From contig JAFYCQ010000273.1 in the NCBI GenBank assembly GCA_017539635.1, positions 1 to 7,985 of the forward strand: DNA of 7,985 nt, read 5' to 3'. Each line of letters begins with the position of its first letter. Positions within the stretch are counted from its first letter, which is position 1. This document shows positions 1 to 6,399 of this stretch, one piece after another. The position numbers and the translations under genes were made by a program. The notes beneath the pieces were generated by a model, which saw only the letters and a list, made by a program, of their open reading frames with translations, searched no databases and had not been told where the DNA came from. Origin of the DNA: Oscillospiraceae bacterium. Lineage in GTDB: Bacteria > Bacillota > Clostridia > Oscillospirales > Oscillospiraceae.

Positions 1-1
1 G

Positions 2-73
2 GGGAAGCCTCTTATGACCGTCACCCTGGAAAACCCCACAGATTATACCTACCGCTGCGTTTATTACGAATAA
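2..73 (+). CDS. C-terminal end of an unidentified protein (partial)
   Basis: An open frame enters from the left edge and stops at TAA 71-73, giving 23 residues that begin GKPLMTVTLENP and end CVYYE. The reading is supported by the stop being followed 15 bases later by a perfect terminator hairpin, and by the convergent position against the importer operon. The fragment is too short to assign a family; the alternating polar/hydrophobic pattern with Tyr and Thr would suit a terminal beta strand pair. No start or domain is visible. Confidence 0.55.
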   Translation, partial: GKPLMTVTLENPTDYTYRCVYYE

Positions 74-88
74 CGGCTTTTCGCGTAA

Positions 89-120
89 AAAAAAGAGGCT
101 GCCTTGGCAGCCTCTTTTTT
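89..120. terminator. Bidirectional intrinsic terminator
   Basis: A perfect 15-base inverted repeat, arms 89-103 and 106-120, has a GC-rich core (GAGGCTGCC / GGCAGCCTC) flanked by A-tract on the left and T-tract on the right. It therefore gives a stem followed by U residues on both strands. It sits between the end of the + strand fragment and the stop of the minus-strand ATPase gene (122), so it can end both converging transcripts. The formal loop is 2 bases; opening one pair gives a CTTG tetraloop. Confidence 0.9.
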
Positions 121-121
121 A

Positions 122-904
122 TTATCCGGAGTATCTTTCGAGGAACTGCTTCGTCCTCTCGTTTTTGGGATTTCCGAAGACCTCCTCCGGCGTTCCGCAC
201 TCGGCCACGACGCCCTTGTCCATGAATAGCACCTGGCTGGAGACTTCCCTGGCAAACTGCATCTCGTGGGTGACTATCACCATTGTGGTGTACTTTTCCG
301 CCAGGCTCAGTATGACCTTCAGCACCTCGCCGGTGAGCTCCGGGTCAAGGGCGCTGGTGGGCTCGTCGAAGCACAGAACGTCCGGGGACAGGGCCAGGGC
401 CCTTGCTATGGCGACTCGCTGCTGCTGGCCGCCGGAGAGCTGGTGGGGATAGAGGTCTATCTTGTCCGCCAGGCCCATCTGGGAGAGCAGGCCGCGGGCG
501 TTTTCATCGATCTCGGCGATTATGTCCTTTTTATGGGCCTGATAGTCCAGCCTCTCTTTCGCCAGGAGGTTCGAGGCCAGCTTCACGTTGCCCAGAGCGG
601 TGTACTGGGGGAAAAGGTTGAAGCTCTGGAAAACAAGACCGAAATGGAGCCTTTTTTTACGTATCTCCGAATCCCGCTGGGAGGCGGAGTCTGCCCCGTC
701 GAACAGCTTTTCGCCGTTCACGGAGATAATGCCGGAGTTGGGCGTCTCAAGGAAATTGAGGCACCGCAGAAGGGTGGTCTTTCCGCTGCCGGAGGAGCCG
801 ATAATGGATATGGTGTCCCCCTTTTCAAGGGAAAAGCTGATACCCTTCAAGACCTCCAGCTTCCCGAAGCTCTTTCGCAGATCCTTTACTTCAAGCACAG
901 ACAT
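122..904 (-). CDS. Polar amino acid ABC importer, ATP-binding protein (GlnQ/HisP type)
   Basis: Cytoplasmic ATPase that powers the importer encoded upstream in the same operon. Counting from a GTG at 907 (261 aa), the visible motifs are Walker A GSSGSGKT at 37-44, Q-loop Gln94 ([10 protein letters not shown]), signature LSGGQQQR at 157-164, Walker B plus D-loop ([11 protein letters not shown]) ending at 188 with catalytic Glu182, and switch His214 in THEM. All catalytic elements are intact. I prefer the ATG at 902-904 (260 aa) because the AAGGGGG ribosome binding site overlapping the permease stop then has a 7-base spacer; the GTG at 907 would be only 4 bases away. The gap to the permease stop is 12 bases, so translation is probably coupled. 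The protein is about 20 residues longer than usual for the family, with extra length before the Q-loop (about 70-86) and between Q-loop and signature (about 112-136). The substrate cannot be read from the ATPase. Confidence 0.95.
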   Translation of the reverse strand: MSVLEVKDLRKSFGKLEVLKGISFSLEKGDTISIIGSSGSGKTTLLRCLNFLETPNSGIISVNGEKLFDGADSASQRDSEIRKKRLHFGLVFQSFNLFPQYTALGNVKLASNLLAKERLDYQAHKKDIIAEIDENARGLLSQMGLADKIDLYPHQLSGGQQQRVAIARALALSPDVLCFDEPTSALDPELTGEVLKVILSLAEKYTTMVIVTHEMQFAREVSSQVLFMDKGVVAECGTPEEVFGNPKNERTKQFLERYSG

Positions 905-916
905 CACGGCACCCCC

Positions 917-1687
917 TTAAGCTCTGAAATAGCTGAGCTTTCTCTCAAGCCAGCCCAGAAGCAGCGTCACCACGCCGGTGAAGATCAGATAATAGACGCC
1001 GGTGAAGAACAACGGCCAGATAGCGCCGGAAATGCCCTGGCTGCCCTTTAAGAACGCCTGGCCGGCCCAGATGATCTCCTGCAGGGCGATGATACGGGCG
1101 AGAGAGGTGTCCTTTACAAGGGTTATGCACTCGTTGCCCATGGGGGGCACGATGCGCTTTACCATCTGCAAAAGGGTGACCTTGAAGAAGATCTGCCCCT
1201 TGGTCATGCCCAGCACCTGGCCGGCCTCCTGCTGTCCCCTGGGGACGCCCTGGATGCCGCCCCGGTATATTTCGGAGAAGTAGCAGGCGTAGTTGATGAT
1301 AAATGCCACGGCGGAGGCCAGGAACCTGCCGCTCTCGCCGCTGCCCCATATCGGATTCCCCCACACGAGGCCGGGGAAGTAGTAGATAATGAGCAGCTGG
1401 AGCATGAGGGGCGTGCCTCTGAACACCCAGACGATTATCTTGACGATAAGGGAAATGGGACAAAAGCCGGTGAAAAACCGGGAGGCGGCCGTGGCCCGGC
1501 CGTTTTTCCGTTCCATATTCCGCCCTATAAAGGCAAGGGGAGCCCAGGAGCTCATGGAGCCGAAGGAGATGATAAGTCCCAGGGGCAGAGCGCCTATGAG
1601 CGTTATGACGAATAATTTGAGGGTCTGCAGAAAACCGATGTTCAGTGAGCGTATAACTATCGGCGCCTGCTGGAGAATCAGTTCCAT
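917..1687 (-). CDS. Polar amino acid ABC importer, permease (HisM/GlnP type)
   Basis: Integral membrane subunit that forms the translocation path, probably as a homodimer because only one permease is present. The 256-residue protein has a first membrane segment at about 18-40, the family motif FRGTPLMLQ at 89-97, further hydrophobic segments at about 92-108, 122-140 and 222-246, and the EAA coupling loop at about 140-181 (QEAGQVLGMTKGQ) that docks on the ATPase. VKDTSL at 191-196 is also typical. The ATG at 1685-1687 is chosen over an in-frame GTG at 1696 because AGGTGG lies 5 bases upstream of the ATG and would overlap the GTG codon region. A basic stretch at about 55-72 (RNMERKNGRATAASR) lies between the first segment and FRGTP and makes this loop roughly 30 residues longer than in HisM/GlnP; by the positive-inside rule it should be cytoplasmic. 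It lies 70 bases downstream of the binding protein and 12 bases upstream of the ATPase. Confidence 0.94.
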   Translation of the reverse strand: MELILQQAPIVIRSLNIGFLQTLKLFVITLIGALPLGLIISFGSMSSWAPLAFIGRNMERKNGRATAASRFFTGFCPISLIVKIIVWVFRGTPLMLQLLIIYYFPGLVWGNPIWGSGESGRFLASAVAFIINYACYFSEIYRGGIQGVPRGQQEAGQVLGMTKGQIFFKVTLLQMVKRIVPPMGNECITLVKDTSLARIIALQEIIWAGQAFLKGSQGISGAIWPLFFTGVYYLIFTGVVTLLLGWLERKLSYFRA

Positions 1688-1710
1688 AAAAACCACCTGT
1701 ACAGTAACTT

Positions 1711-1742
1711 AAAGCAGAGGACGCCGGGGCGCCCTCTGCTTT
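1711..1742 (-). promoter_or_regulatory. Intercistronic hairpin between binding protein and permease
   Basis: Arms 1711-1720 and 1733-1742 are exact 10-base complements (AAAGCAGAGG / CCTCTGCTTT), and the inner CGCC/GGCG can pair further after one mismatch. In the minus-strand transcript the stem is followed by AAGUUACUG, so there is no run of U beyond the UUU inside the stem. This makes it a weak or leaky terminator, or a 3' stabilising structure, rather than a full stop. In binding-protein importers such structures after the first gene are known to keep the binding protein in excess over the membrane subunits; applying that here is inference. Confidence 0.7.
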
Positions 1743-1757
1743 GCTTGAGTCACAGTT

Positions 1758-2681
1758 TTACTGAGCGATAAGAGCGGCCTGGACGCCGTAGGTCTCGGCG
1801 CACTCGATCATGGTGCCGTCAGAGTAGGAAGCGGCAAAGAACTGATCGAGCATATCTGCAAGGTCGCTGCCCTTGCGGAAGCCTACGCCGTACTCCTCGC
1901 TGTTGAGGCCGACGGTGTAAGTAAGATTCTCGTAGCCGGTTCCCTCGCCCACCATGGCGGCGGCCATGAGGGAGTCGATGATGGCGGCGTCGGAGGTCTT
2001 GCTGGCGACCTCCATGATGGCGTCGGCCTGGCTCTTGACGGGGGTGTAATTGAGCTCGTAATCCACGGCCATATCCTCGCCGGCGGAGCCCGCCTCAACG
2101 GCAAAGGCCAGATCCTTTATGCTGTCGGCGGTCTGATACTGATCGGCGACGTCAACAGGCACTATGACGACCTGAGCGTTGTTGCAGTAGGGCTTGGAGC
2201 ACTCCATGGAGTTCAGCACTTCCTCACGGAGAGTCATGCCGTTCCATACGCAGTCGATGGTCTTGCCGTCCAGCTCAAGGACCTTGTTGTCCCAGTCGAT
2301 CTCGACGAACTCCACATTGACGCCCAGATGGGCGGCAAAGGCCTTGGCCATGTCGGCGTCAAAGCCTATCCACTCGCCGTTTTCATCCTTGTAGTCCATG
2401 GGGGCGAAATCGGTGATGCCGACGATGAGGACGCCCTTGTCCTTAACGTACTGGGAATCGGTGGCCTCGGCAGTCTCAACGACCTCGGGGGTCTCGGTTC
2501 CCTCGGGAGCCTCAGTCCCCTCGGGGGCCTCGGTGGGCAGATTGCCGTCCTTGTCCTTGTACTCGTCAAGGGAGCTGCCGGTGGACGCGGGGGTGCCGCT
2601 GCCGCCGGAAGAGCAGGCGCACAGCGCCACGCAGAGAGCCAGCGCCAGGACCAGCGCTAAAATTTTGGTAAGCTTTTTCAT
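1758..2681 (-). CDS. Amino acid ABC importer, substrate-binding lipoprotein (SBP_bac_3 family)
   Basis: Surface receptor that captures the substrate and delivers it to the permease. The 307-residue product starts at ATG 2679-2681, preceded by AGGAGG with a 6-base spacer; an in-frame ATG at 2726 has no such site and would place 15 residues before the signal peptide. MKKLTK plus a hydrophobic run ends in lipobox LCAC with lipidated Cys23. Residues about 24-76 form a Gly/Ser then Glu/Pro/Thr linker containing the imperfect repeat EAPEGT-EAPEGT-ETPE (51-66). The two-lobed domain runs from about 80 to the end: GVLIVGITDFAPM, GFDADMAKAFA, SKPY at 162-165, and the second lobe DAAIIDSLMA, where Asp236 matches the residue that binds the ligand amino group in GlnH. 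The usual carboxylate-binding Arg before the SKPY-type motif is not at its expected place: ungapped alignment puts Val155 there, with Arg152 three residues earlier. The ligand is therefore uncertain, although an amino acid is likely from the family and the operon. Confidence 0.93.
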   Translation of the reverse strand: MKKLTKILALVLALALCVALCACSSGGSGTPASTGSSLDEYKDKDGNLPTEAPEGTEAPEGTETPEVVETAEATDSQYVKDKGVLIVGITDFAPMDYKDENGEWIGFDADMAKAFAAHLGVNVEFVEIDWDNKVLELDGKTIDCVWNGMTLREEVLNSMECSKPYCNNAQVVIVPVDVADQYQTADSIKDLAFAVEAGSAGEDMAVDYELNYTPVKSQADAIMEVASKTSDAAIIDSLMAAAMVGEGTGYENLTYTVGLNSEEYGVGFRKGSDLADMLDQFFAASYSDGTMIECAETYGVQAALIAQ

Positions 2682-2748
2682 TTTTATCCTCCTAAATTCC
2701 TGCATGGTTTTTGCAATCGGCGCCATTTTTTGACGCCGTCTGTTGGTA

Positions 2749-2757
2749 ATTATAGCA
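2749..2757 (-). promoter_or_regulatory. Extended -10 promoter for the amino acid importer operon
   Basis: On the minus strand the sequence reads TGCTATAAT, a perfect sigma-A -10 hexamer with the TGn extension. No good -35 lies 16-18 bases upstream (the best is TGCCTT), which is tolerable for an extended -10 promoter. Transcription would start near 2742, giving a leader of about 60 bases before the binding-protein ATG. The leader contains only a weak 5-bp inverted repeat (2718-2722 with 2734-2738). No riboswitch or operator is recognised. Confidence 0.65.
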
Positions 2758-2793
2758 CATTACCTCGATAAAGGCATATATTTTTTCGATTTT

Positions 2794-2822
2794 TTGAATT
2801 TTTGTTGAAAATGACGAATAAT
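2794..2822 (+). promoter_or_regulatory. Possible promoter for the stalked lipoprotein
   Basis: TTGAAT (2794-2799) and AATAAT (2817-2822) are separated by 17 bases and match the sigma-A hexamers at 4/6 and 5/6 positions. A second candidate is the extended -10 TGTTATAGT at 2849-2857, which has no good -35. The surrounding 2755-2870 region is strongly AT-rich compared with the genes, as expected for a divergent promoter region. The sequence does not decide which of the two is used. Confidence 0.4.
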
Positions 2823-2911
2823 GTTTTCTCCACATTTGCGTCATTATGTGTTATAGTATCAATATATAGTGCTGATTTTGTGTCCCGGCACAAATTTTTC
2901 CAAAAAAACAG

Positions 2912-2933
2912 GCCTTCGGCCCTTCTCGAAGGC
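2912..2933 (+). other. Leader hairpin upstream of the lipoprotein gene
   Basis: GCCTTCG (2912-2918) and CGAAGGC (2927-2933) form a 7-bp stem with an 8-base loop in the presumed 5' leader. A second, smaller GC-only stem (CGCGC 2948-2952 with GCGCG 2958-2962) ends two bases before the GGAGG ribosome binding site at 2964-2968. Neither is followed by a U-tract. They may affect mRNA stability or ribosome access. No known riboswitch class is recognised. Confidence 0.45.
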
Positions 2934-2974
2934 TTTCAGGATTTGTACGCGCTTTCCGCGCGCGGAGGAACGAT

Positions 2975-4150
2975 ATGAAGAAACCAGCGGCAGTCATAGC
3001 CTTCCTGCTAATTTTATCGCTGCTTATTTCCGGCTGCTCCAGAACAGCCGTTATTGACGAGCCCTCGCCGTCCGTCGAGCCGCCCGCCGACACCCAGGCT
3101 CCCGAGCCGGAGGTTCCCGACGAGCCCGAAACAAACGAGCCCGCAACTGACCCCGACCCTGTGACGGATCCGGCAGACGAACCGGCAGACGACCCCGTCG
3201 TCGATCCCGCCGAAGACCCTGAGGCGACCGAAAAGCCCGAAAAGCAGGAGCCCGAAAAAAAGCCGGAGAACGAAAAGCCCCCGGAGGAAGCAAAACCGGA
3301 CGACCCGAAAAAGCCGGAGAATACCGAGCCGGAAAACGACCCCGCTCCCGAAAATCCCACCTCTACCGTGGATCCCACCCCCTCCACCTCTCCCGGTAAT
3401 CCCGGCAGCTCCTCCGGCATAAAGAGCAAGCCCACCACGGCCACCGCCACAAAGGCGGGGGCTGAGGCCACCATATCCAATCTCTATTCCAATCTCGCCG
3501 CAGGCATGAGCTGGGGCGAGGTATGGGACAAGTACGTTTACTCCGGCTCCAAAAGCCAGGGTTACTCAAAAAGCTCCTTCATAAACGAGCGCGAGGACTA
3601 TCTGAATAGCTACGGCATCAAATACAAGGGCGTAAAGATCCTCTCCAGCGAGGAGAGAAAGCCCGGGGTCTTTCTCGTGAACGGCCTGCTGGAGTATGAG
3701 TCCAACGGCCAGTCGGTGACGGAGAACGGCTCCGACTACGTGGTGTTTGAAAACGGGGAGTACTATATCTCCCTCTCCGGCCCCCTGCTGGGCGCCGCTT
3801 ACACCCAGTGCATATCCACCTTCCCCCATATCTCCTGCCTTGACGCCGTGGTCTGCGAGTACGACAACAGAACGGTCATAGAATGCACCCTTTATAACCT
3901 CTCTGACTTTGATTATTACATGGGCTACGCCTCCGGTCTTCCCGTCACTGTGACGAAAAACGGCGAGACCTTCTCCGCCACCGCCACACCGGGCAAGATC
4001 TCCGCCGGCGGCTATTACGCCGTGAACATCGAGCTCTACGGCTACAAGGGCATGCCCGACAAGGTGACTCTCGACCCTGTAATAGAGCTGCTGGATCTCT
4101 CGGAGGGCACCGGCAACTTCTACAGCATGGATATCCTGCTGTATTACTAA
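2975..4150 (+). CDS. Lipoprotein with long acidic proline-rich stalk, function unknown
   Basis: I do not recognise the family. The 391-residue product starts at ATG 2975, with GGAGG six bases upstream. MKKPAA, a hydrophobic run and lipobox LISGC give lipidation at Cys21, so the mature protein should be anchored on the outer face of the membrane. Residues about 27-145 are almost entirely Pro, Glu, Asp, Lys and Thr in irregular DP/EP/KP units, an extended stalk that could span the cell wall. The remaining ~230 residues are compact and aromatic-rich. Residues about 163-270 (helix, helix, then strands ending ENGEYYISLSG) look like a small NTF2-like alpha+beta arrangement. Residues about 275-391 look all-beta with Cys279, Cys288, Cys294 and Cys304. 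Both fold guesses come from sequence pattern only. It is divergent from the importer operon and is followed by a GC hairpin, so it is probably a single-gene unit. Confidence 0.85.
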   Translation: MKKPAAVIAFLLILSLLISGCSRTAVIDEPSPSVEPPADTQAPEPEVPDEPETNEPATDPDPVTDPADEPADDPVVDPAEDPEATEKPEKQEPEKKPENEKPPEEAKPDDPKKPENTEPENDPAPENPTSTVDPTPSTSPGNPGSSSGIKSKPTTATATKAGAEATISNLYSNLAAGMSWGEVWDKYVYSGSKSQGYSKSSFINEREDYLNSYGIKYKGVKILSSEERKPGVFLVNGLLEYESNGQSVTENGSDYVVFENGEYYISLSGPLLGAAYTQCISTFPHISCLDAVVCEYDNRTVIECTLYNLSDFDYYMGYASGLPVTVTKNGETFSATATPGKISAGGYYAVNIELYGYKGMPDKVTLDPVIELLDLSEGTGNFYSMDILLYY

Positions 4151-4171
4151 TCTCAGCTTAAAACATATCAC

Positions 4172-4193
4172 GCGGGCGGCTTATGCCGCCCGC
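4172..4193. other. Strong GC hairpin after the lipoprotein gene
   Basis: Perfect 9-bp stem GCGGGCGGC (4172-4180) / GCCGCCCGC (4185-4193) with a TTAT loop, 21 bases after the lipoprotein stop. It is not followed by a T-tract on the + strand (ACAGACTTG), so it does not qualify as a standard intrinsic terminator. It could stabilise the mRNA 3' end, pause RNA polymerase, or act with Rho. If it is leaky, the lipoprotein and MATE genes may share a transcript; I see no convincing promoter in 4194-4235. Confidence 0.6.
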
Positions 4194-4235
4194 ACAGACT
4201 TGAAGAAGGCTCGCGGTCCCTAAACAGGCGGGCGC

Positions 4236-5627
4236 GTGTCAAAAACCGGGAAGTGTTTGTTAGTGAAGGGAAGCAGCACCGACCTGACCGTCGGCAGCAT
4301 AACGAAATCCATAATACTGTTCACCCTCCCGCTTCTGGCCAGTCAGATGCTCCAGGCGCTCTACAACAGTGTGGACGCCGCCGTGGTGGGGTCGTCCGCC
4401 GGCACGACGGCTCTGGCCGCCGTCACCGCCAGCAGCGACATTGCCCAGCTCCTGATATGCTTTTTCATGGGGCTCTCCGCCGGCACCGGCGCCGTGTTCG
4501 CCCGGTACTTCGGAGCGAAGGATTACGATATGCTCCACGACTCCATTCACACCGCCATGGCCTTTTCAATTCTGGTGGGACTGGGAATGGTGGTGGCGGG
4601 GCTGCTCATTTCTCCCCTGCTCATCTCCCTGGCGGACTGCCAGCCGGATGTCTATGACGAGGCGCTGGTCTATCTCCGCATATACCTTATAGGCGTGCTG
4701 TTCACCTCGATCTACAACGTGGGCTCGGGGGTTTTGCGGGCCGTGGGGGATTCCCGCAATCCCTTCTTCTATCTGGCCGTCTCCAGCGCCGTTAATATCG
4801 CCCTGGACTTTCTGCTGGTAACCGGCTTCAAATGGGGAGTTATCGGCGCCGCCGTTGCCACCGTGGTCTCCCAGCTTTTAAGCGTCCTGCTGGTCTTCCG
4901 GCGGCTCACAATGGCCAACGACGTTTACAAAATGAACTTCCGTGAGCTCAGGATAAAAGGCCCGGTATTAAAGGAGATACTTCGTCTCGGTCTTCCCGCC
5001 GCCGTGCAGATGAGCCTGAACGCCATTTCAAACCTCTTTATCCTGCGGTACATAAACGGCTTCGGCACCGCCGCCATGGCGGGGATCGGCGCTGCCAAGA
5101 AGATAGACAAATTTTTAGCTCTTGTGGGCCAGACCGTGGGATTATCCATTACCGCTTTTATCGGGCAGAACGTGGGAGCCGGCAAGCTGAGAAGGGCATT
5201 CCAGGGCCTTCGGGGCTGCCTCGTTATGAATTTCATATACGTGGCCGTGTTCGGAACGCTGTCATACATCTTTGCCGAATTCCTGGTGGGGCTGTTCACA
5301 AAAGAGCCCGTCCCCGCCTCCTACGGCGTGGATATGCTGCGATACATGCTGCCCTTCTTCTATCTCCAGTCGGTGGTGCACATCATGTCAAACGCCTGCC
5401 GGGGCTTCGGCAAATCCACAGTACCCACGCTTTTGACTCTGGCCGGGATGATAGGCTGCCGCCAGATCTTTCTGGCGCTTTCCATGCACTTTAACCGGGA
5501 CGTTGTAAACGTCTATATCAGCTACCCTGCAGGGTGGTTTTTCGCCTCCCTTTTCGTAGTCATTTACTATTACGTCACCATAAGGAGCAAGCACAAAGAG
5601 GACGCGGGACTTCGCCTGCGGGCATAA
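4236..5627 (+). CDS. MATE-family multidrug/metabolite efflux transporter
   Basis: Cytoplasmic-membrane cation-coupled exporter of the MATE (NorM/DinF) superfamily. The 463-residue length and about 12 hydrophobic segments fit the family. Visible family patterns are the N-terminal GSITKSIILFTLPLLAS (20-36) followed by LYNSVDAAVVG (42-52), GVLRAVGDSRNPF (165-177) and, in the second half, SITAFIGQNVGAGK (304-317) and CRGFGKSTVP (388-397), showing the usual two-fold repeat. The start is uncertain: GTG 4236 has an AGGCGG-like site only 4 bases upstream, while GTG 4263 (giving VKGSSTDL) is also plausible and closer to where the family usually begins. The substrate cannot be read from the sequence. 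The PrsW-type protease gene follows after 11 bases, so the two are probably co-transcribed. Confidence 0.93.
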   Translation: MSKTGKCLLVKGSSTDLTVGSITKSIILFTLPLLASQMLQALYNSVDAAVVGSSAGTTALAAVTASSDIAQLLICFFMGLSAGTGAVFARYFGAKDYDMLHDSIHTAMAFSILVGLGMVVAGLLISPLLISLADCQPDVYDEALVYLRIYLIGVLFTSIYNVGSGVLRAVGDSRNPFFYLAVSSAVNIALDFLLVTGFKWGVIGAAVATVVSQLLSVLLVFRRLTMANDVYKMNFRELRIKGPVLKEILRLGLPAAVQMSLNAISNLFILRYINGFGTAAMAGIGAAKKIDKFLALVGQTVGLSITAFIGQNVGAGKLRRAFQGLRGCLVMNFIYVAVFGTLSYIFAEFLVGLFTKEPVPASYGVDMLRYMLPFFYLQSVVHIMSNACRGFGKSTVPTLLTLAGMIGCRQIFLALSMHFNRDVVNVYISYPAGWFFASLFVVIYYYVTIRSKHKEDAGLRLRA

Positions 5628-5638
5628 CAGGAGAGAAA

Positions 5639-6343
5639 ATGCTGTACTATTTCAACCCGGTGCTGATAGCGGCGGCAGTGATACCCGCTGCGGTACTGCT
5701 TATAATCATTTACAAAAAGGACCGGCTGGAGCCGGAGCCGCCCAGGCTTTTGCTGCTGCTGGTGCTCCTGGGCATAGCCGCCACCTTCCTGGCTATCGGT
5801 ACGGAGACGCTGGGCACCTTTATCCTCGACCATATTCTGCCCGAGGGCTCCACGCTCTATAATATCCTCATGTATTTCATCGTGGTGGCTCTTTCCGAGG
5901 AGGGCTTCAAATACCTGTTCCTCAAAAAATGCACCTGGAAAAACAAGGCCTTCAACTGCCAGTTCGACGCCGTGGTCTATGCCGTTTTCGTCTCCCTGGG
6001 CTTCGCCCTTTGGGAGAACGTGGGCTATGTGCTTATTTACGGGCTGGAGACCGCGGTAATAAGGGCCCTGACCGCCATTCCGGGGCACGCCAGCTTCGGC
6101 GTGTTCATGGGCGCCTGGTACGGCATGGCAAAGCGGTATCAGAACTACGGTATGCCGGCAAAAAGCAAGGCCTGCCGGAAGCTGGCCCTTCTGCTGCCGG
6201 TTTTGGCCCACAGCTTTTACGATTTCATAGCCTCCTCCGAGCACGAGCTTTCGGTGTGGATATTCGTTGTGTTCATAATAGTGATGTTCATCGCGGCGTT
6301 CATACTGGTGCGGAAGCTGGCGAAAACGGACAGCTATATCTGA
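5639..6343 (+). CDS. PrsW-family intramembrane metalloprotease
   Basis: A 234-residue multi-pass membrane protein with about seven hydrophobic segments. PrsW proteins are membrane-embedded zinc proteases; the Bacillus subtilis member makes the first cut in anti-sigma factor RsiW. The family motifs are present: EEGFK at 87-91 (EExxK), FDAVVYAVFVSLGFALWEN (109-127, ending in Glu126-Asn127), His150 in GHASFG, and His191 in LAHSFYDF. The candidate metal and catalytic residues Glu87, Glu88, His150 and His191 all appear intact. ATG 5639 is chosen because AGGAG lies 5 bases upstream and just after the MATE stop; the frame stays open back to 5534, but that part overlaps the MATE gene and reads as unrelated basic sequence. 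No sigma/anti-sigma pair is encoded in the window, so the substrate is unknown. Confidence 0.9.
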   Translation: MLYYFNPVLIAAAVIPAAVLLIIIYKKDRLEPEPPRLLLLLVLLGIAATFLAIGTETLGTFILDHILPEGSTLYNILMYFIVVALSEEGFKYLFLKKCTWKNKAFNCQFDAVVYAVFVSLGFALWENVGYVLIYGLETAVIRALTAIPGHASFGVFMGAWYGMAKRYQNYGMPAKSKACRKLALLLPVLAHSFYDFIASSEHELSVWIFVVFIIVMFIAAFILVRKLAKTDSYI

Positions 6344-6351
6344 TACCAATA

Positions 6352-6394
6352 AAAAAGCCTCCTGCTTCATCGCGCGTGAAGCAGGAGGCTTTTT
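6352..6394. terminator. Bidirectional intrinsic terminator between convergent genes
   Basis: An exact 18-base inverted repeat (arms 6352-6369 and 6377-6394) has a 7-base loop TCGCGCG. The core AGCCTCCTGCTTCA is flanked by A6 on the left and by T5, C, T5 on the right, giving a U-tract on either strand. It lies 8 bases after the PrsW stop and 5 bases before the stop of the convergent M23 gene (6400), so it ends both transcripts. Confidence 0.93.
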
Positions 6395-6399
6395 CTTTT

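Noticed and set aside
266..1051. Long + strand open frame (261 codons) opposite the ATPase and permease genes
   Set aside because: It is an antisense shadow of high-GC coding sequence: it crosses two genes with complete ABC importer motifs on the other strand and shows no recognisable domain of its own.
2682..2726. Longer start for the binding protein at 2726
   Set aside because: It would place 15 residues ahead of a canonical MKK lipoprotein signal peptide, and the AGGAGG site serves the ATG at 2681.
2851..3480. Minus-strand open frame of 209 codons rich in Gly and Ser
   Set aside because: Its GSSGSF-like composition is the reverse complement of the Pro/Glu/Asp codons in the lipoprotein stalk. 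The + strand reading has a ribosome binding site, signal peptide and lipobox.
4200..4226. TTGAAG...TAAACA as a promoter for the MATE gene
   Set aside because: The spacing is only 15 bases and the -10 matches at half its positions, which is no better than chance in this region.
5534..5638. Upstream extension of the PrsW reading frame (35 extra codons)
   Set aside because: It overlaps the MATE gene end, has no good ribosome binding site, and the ATG at 5639 follows AGGAG at the right distance and starts a proper membrane segment.
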